From NCBI GenBank assembly GCA_024278455.1, contig JAJRTE010000315.1, positions 1-64,000 on the forward strand: a stretch of 64,000 nucleotides of DNA, read 5' to 3'. The stretch comes from Myxococcota bacterium. Its GTDB lineage: Bacteria; Myxococcota_A; UBA796; JAJRTE01. Below, piece after piece: positions 46,289 through 54,849 of the stretch (positions within the stretch are counted from its first letter, which is position 1; each line of letters begins with the position of its first letter). The notes beneath the pieces were generated by a model. That model ran no database searches and was not told the DNA's origin. It saw nothing but the letters and a program-made list of their open reading frames with translations. A program made the translations under genes and the position numbers.

Positions 46289-47998
46289 TCAGAATCCAAC
46301 CTGGAGGGTCGCGGCGACCTGGACGACGGATCCTCTCGAGCGGTAGGCCCCGTCCACGGGGTAGCCGTCCGGGTAGTCGCCGCCCGGGTCGAAGGCCTTC
46401 TCGTGCAGCGTGGGCCACAGGTAGTGGTACTGGAGCGACAGGTCGAGGGAGAGGGGCAGGGCGCGGTCCGGTACGAACGGATTGTGAGTGGTGGCCCCGA
46501 TTCCGGTGGTGCCAATCACCCGGTCGCTGTTGAGGAGATTGGTCTCGAGCGTCTGTCTGGGGAAGGGGTTTTTCTCGAAGGCGCCACCGGCGCGGAGATA
46601 GAGATCCAGGGTTCGCATGCGGGTGTGCGTGTCGAAAGGTCCCAGGCGGCCTTCGATGCCGAGCCTTGGGACCCAGGTATCCCGGAAAGTCGATGTGTCG
46701 ACGGTCCTCCCGGAAGCCAACAGGACGTCGATGCCGAGCATGGTCTGCACGCTTTCCGGCAGTTCGGCCATGGCCGGCACGAATGCGCTCCAGTCGACCC
46801 ATGCCAGGTCGGCCGCCAGTCGCACCCGGCCGGCAAGGTGGGCAGTCAGGCCGAGTGTGAGCTGCCGGGGGGTGAAGAAGCCGACCACGTCGGTGCCGAT
46901 TCCGGTGACGGTGGTTCCGTAGGTGACCGGATTGTCATCGGTGTCGATTTCCGCGGCGACGGCCAGGTCCGCGTTGATTTCGGCCTGGGCGGTCATCTTG
47001 CTTTCTCCGCGGTAGGACAGGCCGATCCTCCAGTTTTCGAGGGCGGGACTGACGGTGCCGGGGTCCCATAGCAGCCCGGCGACAGGGCTTGCCCTGGTGA
47101 CGAGGGCCATCGAGAGCTGCGGGACTGTTTCGAGGATCACCTCGGTGGTGGGGTCGCCCCCGCTGTCCGGCGGCCCTGGGGCCAGGGTCACGGTACCCTT
47201 CATATTCACCTCGAGTTCGGATCCGGCCAGCATGGTCACGCCGAGTCCTGCTGCCAGGCCGGGGATGACCTGGAAGGCCAGCCCGGAGTAGACGGCGAAG
47301 CGCTGTGCTCTGTTCTGGTACAACACGTAGTCCGGCAGATAGGGGTCGGTAGTCTGGAAGCGTGCCAGCCGGACGCCCACGCCGGTAACGTGGCCCTCGG
47401 CGTCGAACCGGACGTCGACGGGCAGGTAGGCCGAGAGTCCGAACGTGAGCCGCTGGTACAGGGGCAAGGCGAGGCCCACGGTCAATCCGTGAGGCTGGTC
47501 GTAGCCGTAGCGCTTCTGCTGGGTCGTCAGTTGTCCGCCTTCGGTGTAGTAGAAGGGCTCGGAACAGCCGACGCCGTCCTGCTCCACGCACAGATTCGGG
47601 TCGCCGAGGGCGCTGTGCCCGAGTTGGATGCCCAGCACGGCCGCGGTTCTGCGCACCTGGGCCAGGCCGGCGACGTTGTAGTAGGCGGCGGAGGGGTCGT
47701 CGGCGATGGCCGTGAAGGCATTCCCCATCGCCGCTGGCCGGGCTCCCACGCCAAACAGGTCGATCGGGTTGGCCCGCGCGGTTCCGCACGAACCGGCGAC
47801 CAAGGCGGCGAGCACGACCGGGATCGCGGCGGGGATCCCCTTCCCGGCGCCTTCCCGGGTCCTGTCTGGCGGCGTGCTCGAGGCACTCCGGGTGCGCGGT
47901 CCCCGTGCTTCCGTCCGACCCGGTTGCCGGCGCGGGCGTTCGGCCTCGAGTGCGTGCTTTCTGCCACGGGGATTGTCAGGGTACCGCATCCGTGTCAT
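46289..47998 (-). CDS. FadL/OmpP1-type outer-membrane transport protein
   Basis: This protein has about 569 residues. After a long polar leader there is a hydrophobic signal (about residues 56-75, ending TARA-NP) followed by the FadL hallmark GARPAAMGNAFTAIADDPSAAYYNVAGLA. The rest is beta-barrel, with strands such as LTVGLALPLYQRLTFGLSAYLP and LSLDLSLQYHYLW and an aromatic final strand ending QVGF. FadL proteins take up long-chain fatty acids or other hydrophobic compounds through a lateral opening; the substrate here is unknown. The ATG at 47998 has GGAG six bases upstream and overlaps the end of the upstream lipoprotein gene by 23 bp. The long pre-signal segment is unusual; the true start could be internal. 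Confidence 0.85.
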   Translation of the reverse strand: MTRMRYPDNPRGRKHALEAERPRRQPGRTEARGPRTRSASSTPPDRTREGAGKGIPAAIPVVLAALVAGSCGTARANPIDLFGVGARPAAMGNAFTAIADDPSAAYYNVAGLAQVRRTAAVLGIQLGHSALGDPNLCVEQDGVGCSEPFYYTEGGQLTTQQKRYGYDQPHGLTVGLALPLYQRLTFGLSAYLPVDVRFDAEGHVTGVGVRLARFQTTDPYLPDYVLYQNRAQRFAVYSGLAFQVIPGLAAGLGVTMLAGSELEVNMKGTVTLAPGPPDSGGDPTTEVILETVPQLSMALVTRASPVAGLLWDPGTVSPALENWRIGLSYRGESKMTAQAEINADLAVAAEIDTDDNPVTYGTTVTGIGTDVVGFFTPRQLTLGLTAHLAGRVRLAADLAWVDWSAFVPAMAELPESVQTMLGIDVLLASGRTVDTSTFRDTWVPRLGIEGRLGPFDTHTRMRTLDLYLRAGGAFEKNPFPRQTLETNLLNSDRVIGTTGIGATTHNPFVPDRALPLSLDLSLQYHYLWPTLHEKAFDPGGDYPDGYPVDGAYRSRGSVVQVAATLQVGF

Positions 47999-49052
47999 GC
48001 ATGACTCCATTCCGCGTTGGCCACCCGGGTTCCGTCTCGCGCCGGGGCACGGACTGGCAGCGGGTTCTCGAGTTCCGGACGAAGGTCCCGCGGATGGCCG
48101 TGGAAAGATTTCCAGCGGCGTCGGGCTGTGAGACCCTTGCTGCCGGCGTGGGGGACGCTTCCTCCCCGGGCAGGGGTATCTCCACCGGCTTCTGGCCGAA
48201 CATGGCCAGCCGGAACTCATCGTGGCACGATATACCGGCATTGTCCGGGCCGGAATCGACCTGGACGAAGAAGGTGCCGCCGTCATCCGCGTCCTGGCTT
48301 CCGCGTAGCTCGATCGTCATGTCGCCGCCGCTGTCCTGGGTGTCCAGGGTCGCGATTTCCGAGGGTGTGCCTCCTTGGTCCCGGAACAACGTGACCTGAA
48401 ACTCGAGCCCTTCGGGGATGGCCTGGAGTTGCACGGCCACCCAGAACAGGCAGGCGGAATCGCATGACGGGTCGGATTCGGCGTCGCACACCTGGAAGCG
48501 GAAGACATCGGTGTCCCCCTCCCTGTCCAGGTTGATCTCCACGACGCCGTAGTCGCAGGTCAAGTCGCCCATGTCGTAGGCGGTGTCGAGCCCGTCGTTG
48601 GGTTCGTAGCTGTCCTTTGCGTCCTCGTCGACCTGCCCGTCACAGTCGTTGTCCGTCCCGTCGCAGCCATCGACGTGGCCGGGGTGAATCTGGCCGTTGG
48701 TGTCGTCGCAGTCGTTCTGGCGTTCCGAGTAGCCGTCTCGATCGTCGTCGTGGTCCAGGGTACCCTCGTCGACCACGCCGTCGCAGTCGTTGTCCACGCC
48801 GTCCCCGTCGAGTTGCCCCGGTGTCGTGGTCGAAGCCGTCCCCTCGGCCTGGCCGGGGTGAATGTCCGGGTTGCTGTCGTCGCAGTCGCCATCTTCCGGA
48901 CGGTAGCCGTCTCCGTCCACATCGGCGGGCGGGGTCGGCGTCACCCAGGTTGCGAGGAGGATTCGCGGCTCTCCTTCCTGGCGGCAGGCCATCACAGCCA
49001 GTGCACCGAGCATGACGCAGAACGTCGCGTACCGGCGCAGGATTCGTTGCAT
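47976..49052 (-). CDS. Lipoprotein with two MopE-type repeats
   Basis: This 358-residue lipoprotein has lipobox VMAC (C23). Two MopE units occupy about residues 45-145 (DGDCDDSNPDIHPGQAEG, NDCDGVVDEG, NDCDDTNGQIHPGHVDG, NDCDGQVDED). A beta-sandwich domain, similar to bacterial pre-peptidase C-terminal domains, covers about 150-305, with extra cysteines (DLTCDYG, VCDAESDPSCDSAC). The final 50 residues are basic, low-complexity and probably unstructured. They overlap the start of the barrel gene, so the coding sequence may be artificially long there. The ATG at 49052 follows GGAGCCAAC. It may sit in the outer membrane next to the FadL-type barrel. Confidence 0.82.
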   Translation of the reverse strand: MQRILRRYATFCVMLGALAVMACRQEGEPRILLATWVTPTPPADVDGDGYRPEDGDCDDSNPDIHPGQAEGTASTTTPGQLDGDGVDNDCDGVVDEGTLDHDDDRDGYSERQNDCDDTNGQIHPGHVDGCDGTDNDCDGQVDEDAKDSYEPNDGLDTAYDMGDLTCDYGVVEINLDREGDTDVFRFQVCDAESDPSCDSACLFWVAVQLQAIPEGLEFQVTLFRDQGGTPSEIATLDTQDSGGDMTIELRGSQDADDGGTFFVQVDSGPDNAGISCHDEFRLAMFGQKPVEIPLPGEEASPTPAARVSQPDAAGNLSTAIRGTFVRNSRTRCQSVPRRETEPGWPTRNGVMHDTDAVP

Positions 49053-49144
49053 GTTGGCTCCTTTTTCCCGTTCGCCCGCATGGTCCCCTGTCACTATTTC
49101 ATCCACGAACCGCCGTGCCAATCAAATGTTGCGAGGTGGCGCCA

Positions 49145-50593
49145 TCATGGGAGGGGGCGGTGGTAGGTTCGCGCGGGGCGCGGGAGCGGGGGCCGTTCGA
49201 GGTCCTGCATCGAGGCGGGCGACTCGACACCTGCCCAGCGCTCGAGGATACTCAGTGCGTCGGCACGATCGGATGCGGACAGGTCCATGATCGTCGACCC
49301 GTGGTTGCCCCCCGGGACGATGAAGAGATGGGTGTCTTCCGCGGTTCCGACCTGGAAGGCGCCGGCGGTCCAGGGATCGTTCTCCCCGTAGATGTACATC
49401 AGCCGCTGGCCTTCGGTCTGCGACCAGGTGTCGATGTCCACCATGGCCTGCGTGTCGAAATCCTCGTCGATCTCGAACGTCACGTAGGTTTCCGCCACGT
49501 CTGTTCCTGGGTAGTGTAGCAGGTCCGCAACGGCATTTTCGGAAATGGCCGGGTACCCCAACTGTGTGGCCGCCTGGTAGTAGTAGGGCTCGTAGTCCAG
49601 GATGTCCTCATCGGAATAGAAGCTGAACCAGCTCACGTAGTCGACGAACGCGGCGACGTCCGTGGGTGGCGCGTCGCTGGATGGGATGCTCGAGCAGAGC
49701 CACTCCCCGTAGTACTGCCAGAAGGCGAAAGGCAGCTCGAGCACGGCGTGTTCGACGGCCATGTCGATGCCGAGGATGTCGTAGGTGAGTCCCCAGGTGG
49801 CTGCGAGATCGACCACGTAGTCTACGAGAGCCTCCCGGTCGAGCAGCGCGGTGCGCTGGAACTCTGCGAGGCGGTCGCGACAGTCGGCGGGGCCGACTTG
49901 TTCCAGGAAGTCGATGTATCGCGTGTCGTTCGGGCCGAAGCTCAGGGGGGCCACGTAGGCCACCGTGGCGTACAGGTCATCGGGATGGAACCGCCGATGG
50001 TACACGGAAGTCATGCCCCCCTTGCTGGCGCCGGTACCTATCCACCGCCCGGAGTAGTAGGGCTGGAAGGCCTCGACGACCCGGTGGAAGTCGTCGGCCG
50101 ACTGGGCGATGGTCAGCGCATCCCAGCTCGAGACATCGGGGCGCGACGGTACGAAGAACCGGTGTTCCACGGAAAGCTGGTTGGCACCCAGGATTGCCGC
50201 GGGTTCGGAAAGCCGGTCTCCTTCGGGGGCGAAGTAGCCGGTCGTATGCAGCACCATCGGTGCATCGAACGATCGATGGAGCAGCACCAGTCGTTGTTCG
50301 AACCAGGGTCCCTCGGGCGCCCCGTGGTCCACCGGCTGCGTGAATTCGAGATAGTAGAGGCCATAGTCCGGGTTGGAACTGGCCTCCTCGACCCATGTCA
50401 ACCCGGGGATGGCCTCGAGCATGGCAGCCACATCCGGGGGCGCGGTCTCGCCGGAACCCGGTGGTGTCGGATCCACGACAGTATCGTGATAGCATCCGGC
50501 CCACCCTGCGGCGCAGCAGAGCGTCAGGGCCAGGGCCAGGTGTGTCTTCCCGGCGTCGATGGCCGGGTTGCGGGTGGTTCTAGCAGCGTTCAT
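49145..50593 (-). CDS. S37-type (tripeptidyl aminopeptidase) serine peptidase lipoprotein
   Basis: This 482-residue lipoprotein has a signal ending WAGC (C34). The chain matches family S37 alpha/beta-hydrolase peptidases: the front block YYLEFTQPVDHGAPEGPWFEQR, nucleophile S190 in GTGASKGGMT, acid in YIYGENDPWTAGAF, and histidine in VPGGNHGSTI. These enzymes remove short peptides from the N-terminus of proteins outside the cytoplasm. The start ATG is preceded by GAGAG. A 370-bp spacer with three direct repeats separates it from the divergent PilQ-like gene. Confidence 0.9.
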   Translation of the reverse strand: MNAARTTRNPAIDAGKTHLALALTLCCAAGWAGCYHDTVVDPTPPGSGETAPPDVAAMLEAIPGLTWVEEASSNPDYGLYYLEFTQPVDHGAPEGPWFEQRLVLLHRSFDAPMVLHTTGYFAPEGDRLSEPAAILGANQLSVEHRFFVPSRPDVSSWDALTIAQSADDFHRVVEAFQPYYSGRWIGTGASKGGMTSVYHRRFHPDDLYATVAYVAPLSFGPNDTRYIDFLEQVGPADCRDRLAEFQRTALLDREALVDYVVDLAATWGLTYDILGIDMAVEHAVLELPFAFWQYYGEWLCSSIPSSDAPPTDVAAFVDYVSWFSFYSDEDILDYEPYYYQAATQLGYPAISENAVADLLHYPGTDVAETYVTFEIDEDFDTQAMVDIDTWSQTEGQRLMYIYGENDPWTAGAFQVGTAEDTHLFIVPGGNHGSTIMDLSASDRADALSILERWAGVESPASMQDLERPPLPRPARTYHRPLP

Positions 50594-50657
50594 GGGGGCT
50601 CTCGATGCGGTGTTTTGCCCTTGGTGCTGACAACCTCAGCCTATCGCGGCGTGCGTT

Positions 50658-50787
50658 CGATTGCAATCGCCGTGCGCGGTGGGGATGCCGACCCCGGTTC
50701 GTAGTCCACGACCGGGGATGTGGCAATCGCCGTGCCGGGATACAGCGATCCTTCACGACGATTGATTGCGGGCAATCGCCGTGCGCG
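50658..50787. repeat. Three direct copies of GCAATCGCCGTGC, with a hairpin between
   Basis: Copies lie at 50663-50678, 50723-50735 and 50772-50787; the first and third share 16 bases. The first copy is part of a perfect 12-bp palindrome, CGATTGCAATCG (50658-50669). Between copies one and two is a hairpin with CCCCGG and TCGT arms around AGTCC (50691-50719). The array sits in the 370-bp divergent spacer and ends 22 bp before the -35 box of the PilQ-like promoter. This arrangement suggests binding sites for a regulator, or a small repeat family. Both readings are inferences. Confidence 0.7.
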
Positions 50788-50809
50788 TGGGCGTGCCTGG
50801 GCTTTCCCC

Positions 50810-50838
50810 TGGACAGTCGCGGCTCGCCTCTCGTATGA
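50810..50838 (+). promoter_or_regulatory. Promoter for the PilQ-like gene
   Basis: TGGACA (50810-50815) and TATGAT (50833-50838) are separated by 17 bp, with predicted initiation near 50845. The leader is about 120 bases. The three direct repeats lie at roughly -180, -120 and -70 relative to this start. Confidence 0.55.
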
Positions 50839-50963
50839 TTCTGGGAGACGCTGCCCGGGGAGCCGGGTTCGGTCCGGCTGTTCGTGCCGAATGGGTCACG
50901 TCCGGGCGATGGAGAACCAGGTCCGTGGGAAGGAAGTATGTCGAAGAGAACGGGAGGAGGCGC

Positions 50964-51491
50964 ATGCCCGGGGTCCTGGCGCTGGTGGCCCTCCTCGGTG
51001 CGGGCGCGCCCGTGTGGGGCAGCGGCCCCGCGCCTCGAGCGATCACGCTCGACGTCAAGGAAGCGGACATCCACAACGTATTCCGGTTGCTGTCGCTGGT
51101 CGGGGGCACCAACATCGTGGTGGCCGAAGGCGTCACCGGACGTGTCACGCTACGGCTCGACGGTGTGCGTTGGGCTGATGCGTTCCAGGCTGTCCTGGTC
51201 AGCGAGGGACTAGGCGTCGAGAAGATCGGAAACGTCATGCTGGTCGACACGCTCGAGCACATCACCGAGCGGGCCGGTCAGCGCCGGGCCGTGGTCGATG
51301 CCGAGGTTGCTGCGGCCCCGCTTCGCACGGTCATGATCCCTGTCAACTACGCCAGTGCGGAAGAACTCGCGGTAATCATCGCCGAGGTTTTGTCCGAACG
51401 GGGGTCGGTGTCGGTGGATAGCCGCACGAACACGCTCATCGTGACCGACGTGGCGGAGAACCTGGGCCGGGTCGAGTCGTTAGCCGAGTAG
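50964..51491 (+). CDS. Short PilQ-like protein: STN and N-domain only, secretin pore missing
   Basis: This 175-residue exported protein has a signal peptide of about 20 residues. It follows PilQ closely in the segment before the pore: ITLDVKEADIHNVFRLLSLVGGTNIVV (STN domain), VRWADAFQAVLVSEGLG, then TVMIPVNYASAEELAVII and the N-domain SERGSVSVDSRTNTLIVTDVAENLGRVE. Full PilQ continues for several hundred residues into the secretin barrel, but here the frame stops cleanly at SLAE. Nothing downstream in any frame resumes the secretin. It is either a truncated gene or a free-standing periplasmic partner of type IV pili. The start has GGGAGGAGG in front. murA follows after 57 bp. Confidence 0.85.
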   Translation: MPGVLALVALLGAGAPVWGSGPAPRAITLDVKEADIHNVFRLLSLVGGTNIVVAEGVTGRVTLRLDGVRWADAFQAVLVSEGLGVEKIGNVMLVDTLEHITERAGQRRAVVDAEVAAAPLRTVMIPVNYASAEELAVIIAEVLSERGSVSVDSRTNTLIVTDVAENLGRVESLAE

Positions 51492-51548
51492 GACGCCACG
51501 GGGTGACGGACGGGCGCCTGTTCAAGGCCCGCACGATGGAGGTTGACC

Positions 51549-52877
51549 GTGGAAGCCAACAAGAAGCGCCTGTTTCGAGTGCGAGGGAGGGCCCGTCTCG
51601 AGGGAGAGGTCACGGTGGCGGGTGCCAAGAACGCCGCGACCAAGCAGATCGTGGCCTCCCTGCTTTCCGGAGGTGTGTGCAGGTTTCACAACGTGCCCCG
51701 CATCGGGGACGTGCAGACCACCATCGACGTGGTGACGTCGGTCGGAGCCCGGTGTCGTTGGGTGGACGACAACGTCCTGGAAGTGGACGCCTCGAGCCTG
51801 ACCGGGACCACGATTCCCATCGCCTTCAGCGGAGTCAATCGGATTCCGATCCTTCTCATCGGCCCGCTCCTCCATCGCATGGGCGAGGCTCGAGTCCCGG
51901 TGCTCGGCGGGTGTAGCCTCGGCCCGCGCCCGGTGGACTTCCACATCGACGGCATGCGTGCCCTCGGCGCCCGGATCACGTTCGAGGACGGGTTCTACCA
52001 CGCCCGTGCCGACGGGCTGAAAGGGACCATATTCACCCTGCCGTATCCCAGCGTCGGAGCCACGGAGAACGTGCTCATCGCCGCCAGCATGGCAAGGGGG
52101 ACGACGGTGATCCAGAACGCCGCGATCGAGCCTGAAGTCGTGGATTTGGCGCAGTTTCTCCAGCGCATGGGCGCGATCATCTACGAGGATGTCAACCGGA
52201 CCTGGGTCGTCGAGGGCGTGGACAGGCTCCACCCGGCCGACCACTGGGTGATCGGCGACCGGATCGAGGCGGCCTCCTTCGGCGTGGCCGCTGCGGTGAC
52301 CGGGGGCGAGATCGTGGTCCGCGGGTGTTCCCAGGACCATCTCATCACCTTTCTCAACGCCTATCGCAAGGTCGGCGGCTCGTTCCAGGTGCTCGAGGAC
52401 GGGATCCGTTTCCACGGGGACCCGGCCGCGTTCCGGCCCATAGCCCTCGAGACCGACGTACACCCCGGCTTCATGACCGACTGGCAGCAGCCCTTCGTGA
52501 TCCTGTTGACCCAGGCTCGAGGCGTCTCCGTCATGCACGAAACGGTGTACGAGAGACGGTTCGGCTACACTCGAGCCCTCAACAGGATGGGGGCGCAGAT
52601 TCAGCTTTTCTCGCAGTGCCTCGGGGGGAAGGCGTGCCGCTTCCGGCACCGCGACCATGAGCACAGCGCCGTGATCGTGGGACCGACACCTCTCAAGGGC
52701 ATCGCGTTCGAGGTCCCTGACCTGCGTGCCGGGTTTTCCTACCTGATCGCCGCCGCGCTCGCCGAGGGAGAATCCACGATTCGCAACGTGCACTACATCG
52801 AGCGGGGTTACGAAAACATCGCCGAGCGCATGCTGCAGTTGGGCGTGGACCTCGAGGTCGCCTACGAGACGCTGTGA
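51549..52877 (+). CDS. murA: UDP-N-acetylglucosamine 1-carboxyvinyltransferase-like enzyme
   Basis: This 442-residue protein has the MurA/EPSP-synthase double fold. It starts with RLEGEVTVAGAKNAATKQIVASLL, has the loop with the catalytic cysteine GGCSLGPRPVDFHIDGM (C122, equal to C115 of E. coli), and ends in RAGFSYLIAAALAEGESTIRNVHYIERGYENIAERM. It transfers enolpyruvate from PEP to UDP-GlcNAc, the first committed step of peptidoglycan synthesis. Having the cysteine implies fosfomycin sensitivity. A GTG start at 51549 with GGAGG six bases ahead is preferred to TTG at 51543. Sequence blocks are somewhat divergent, so it could be a second MurA copy. Confidence 0.93.
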   Translation: MEANKKRLFRVRGRARLEGEVTVAGAKNAATKQIVASLLSGGVCRFHNVPRIGDVQTTIDVVTSVGARCRWVDDNVLEVDASSLTGTTIPIAFSGVNRIPILLIGPLLHRMGEARVPVLGGCSLGPRPVDFHIDGMRALGARITFEDGFYHARADGLKGTIFTLPYPSVGATENVLIAASMARGTTVIQNAAIEPEVVDLAQFLQRMGAIIYEDVNRTWVVEGVDRLHPADHWVIGDRIEAASFGVAAAVTGGEIVVRGCSQDHLITFLNAYRKVGGSFQVLEDGIRFHGDPAAFRPIALETDVHPGFMTDWQQPFVILLTQARGVSVMHETVYERRFGYTRALNRMGAQIQLFSQCLGGKACRFRHRDHEHSAVIVGPTPLKGIAFEVPDLRAGFSYLIAAALAEGESTIRNVHYIERGYENIAERMLQLGVDLEVAYETL

Positions 52878-53018
52878 TCCGGTCCCGGGAGTCGTCGCGT
52901 CGCGTCGTATTTCCCGGGGGAGAAGCGCGGATACCGCCTGGCACGGCGTGGCCTGTGTCAGGCGGAGAGATCGCATCTCGAGGCGCATGCCGGCCTCGAG
53001 CACGAGGAGGTTCTGCCC

Positions 53019-54848
53019 GTGGGTCATGGGCGCCTGTTCTGTTGTGGGCTGTTGTTCGTGGTCGTCTCCACGACCTCGACGGCGTCTCCGGCTGGAGAGC
53101 CGGACAGCAGGGCGGGGGGGCACGCGCGCGTCCTGCCTGGCGTCTGGCAGCGGCTGGAGACCGGGGCCCAGGCCGATGTGATGGTGTGGATCGAGCGTCC
53201 CACCGGCATTCGTCCGTGGCAGCGGACCGCATGGCAGACCGGTATCCGCGACGTGCAGGAAGCGGCCCTGTCCTGCGGGAACGTGTCGCCGGCCGAAGTG
53301 CGCGACCGGTTCCGGTGGGTGCCCGCGCTGCACCTGTCCGCAACCCGCGGCACCATTGAGAACCTCGCCCGCTGCCCCGCCGTTCGTGTCGTCGGGGCGA
53401 ACCGTCTCAATTATCCCCTGTTGAGCGAGAGTGTGCCGCTCGTTCATGCTGCCCAGGTCGTGGATGGTACCGGGCACGACGGGTCGGGCACCACCATTGC
53501 CATCGTGGACACCGGGGTGGACTACACCCAGGCCGAACTCGGCGATTGCTGGGGGGAGTCCGGCTGCAAGGTCGTCGCCGGCCATGACTTCGCCGACAAC
53601 GACGAAGATCCTCGAGCGTGCGACGAGCACGGGACCAACGTCGCAGCCATCGCGGCCGGGACTCGAGGCGTCGCTCCGGGTGCCCAGGTTGCGGCGCTCA
53701 AGGTGTTCTCTTCCAATGATTGTACCGCAGCGTGGGACGACGATGTCACCGCGGCCCTGGACTGGGTCGTGGATCACTGGGCAGAATACGCTATCGTGGC
53801 GGTCAACTTGAGCTTGGGAAGCGGGCGCTACACCACGGCGTGCGACTCTGGCGACGTGGCGGGGTACTCGAGCGCCATCGACATCCTGGCCGAACTCGGT
53901 ATCCTCGTGGTGGGCGCTGCCGGCAACGACGGGTTCACCGACGCCGTCGCCTACCCGGCCTGCCTCGAGAATGTCATGGCGGTGGCCAACTCCTACGACT
54001 CGGACATGCAGGGAATCCTCCTCTGGGAGGCGTCGTCGGTGCCGGGAACGAGTTGTGCCGACCGCCAGCCGCGAGAAGACCAGTTGGTCTGCATCTCCAA
54101 TGGCGGCGACTTGATAGACCTGGCAGCGCCAGGAGCCCTGATCGATGCGGGAGGAGCCGAACTGGGGGGCACGTCCCAGTCGGCGCCGCACGTCGCCGGG
54201 GCCGCTGCCATCCTCGCGGAGGCCGCACCCGGCCTGGCTCTCCCTGACATCTGGGACGCCTTGACGACATCGAACACCGTCGTGATCGACGATCGGACCA
54301 GTGTGACATGGACCTATCCTCGCCTCGACGTGGCCGCGGCGCTGGCCATGCTGCCGGACAGCGATGGTGACGGCTTCCCCCCGACATCGGACTGTGACGA
54401 GGGCGATCCGGAGATCAATCCCGCCGGGTTGGAAGTGTGCAATCAAAGGGACGACAACTGCAACGGCTTGATTGACGAGGGGTTCGACAGCGACGGAGAT
54501 GGTGTGGCCTTCTGCGCGGGCGACTGCGACGACGGCGACCCGGACACCTACCCCGGGGCGAGCGAATTCGAGGACGGGATCGACAACGACTGTGACGGCG
54601 TCGTAGACAACAACGTGGTCCACCCCCTGGAGTTGGACAATGCCCAGGGGTGTGGCTGTGCCGTTTCGCGTCGCCGGCCCTACGCCGGTTCGGCCGTGCT
54701 GGTATCGCTGCTCCTGCTCGCACTGCGCCGCGGCCGCCGCGGTGGCCTGGCCCTGGTCCAGGCGGAGTCCCTGGAGTGTGCGGCCAAGACAGTGCTCGAG
54801 AACGGCACGCCCCGAGGGGTGGACGCGGCTCGAGCAGCGGAGGAATGA
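53019..54848 (+). CDS. Subtilisin-like protease with MopE repeats and MYXO-CTERM-like tail (first of a pair)
   Basis: This 609-residue exported S8 protease has a signal peptide of about 25 residues and a pro-region of about 115. The catalytic triad is D164 (IVDTGVDY), H204 (EHGTNVAAI) and S386 (GGTSQSAPHVAG). Cysteines flank the active site. About 450-535 carry two MopE units (SDCDEGDPEINPAGLEVCN, GDCDDGDPDTYPGASEFED). A GCGC motif, a hydrophobic stretch and RRGRRG form a MYXO-CTERM-like tail, but 30 more residues follow. Those codons include the ribosome site for the next gene. Start GTG 53019 has GAGGAGG nine bases upstream. It probably matures surface proteins or digests prey proteins. Confidence 0.9.
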   Translation: MGHGRLFCCGLLFVVVSTTSTASPAGEPDSRAGGHARVLPGVWQRLETGAQADVMVWIERPTGIRPWQRTAWQTGIRDVQEAALSCGNVSPAEVRDRFRWVPALHLSATRGTIENLARCPAVRVVGANRLNYPLLSESVPLVHAAQVVDGTGHDGSGTTIAIVDTGVDYTQAELGDCWGESGCKVVAGHDFADNDEDPRACDEHGTNVAAIAAGTRGVAPGAQVAALKVFSSNDCTAAWDDDVTAALDWVVDHWAEYAIVAVNLSLGSGRYTTACDSGDVAGYSSAIDILAELGILVVGAAGNDGFTDAVAYPACLENVMAVANSYDSDMQGILLWEASSVPGTSCADRQPREDQLVCISNGGDLIDLAAPGALIDAGGAELGGTSQSAPHVAGAAAILAEAAPGLALPDIWDALTTSNTVVIDDRTSVTWTYPRLDVAAALAMLPDSDGDGFPPTSDCDEGDPEINPAGLEVCNQRDDNCNGLIDEGFDSDGDGVAFCAGDCDDGDPDTYPGASEFEDGIDNDCDGVVDNNVVHPLELDNAQGCGCAVSRRRPYAGSAVLVSLLLLALRRGRRGGLALVQAESLECAAKTVLENGTPRGVDAARAAEE

Positions 54849-54849
54849 C

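Noticed and set aside
50687-50721. A GGTTCG-containing hairpin that looked like a tRNA T-arm
   Set aside because: The arms around it do not form the T-stem and no other tRNA arms are present.
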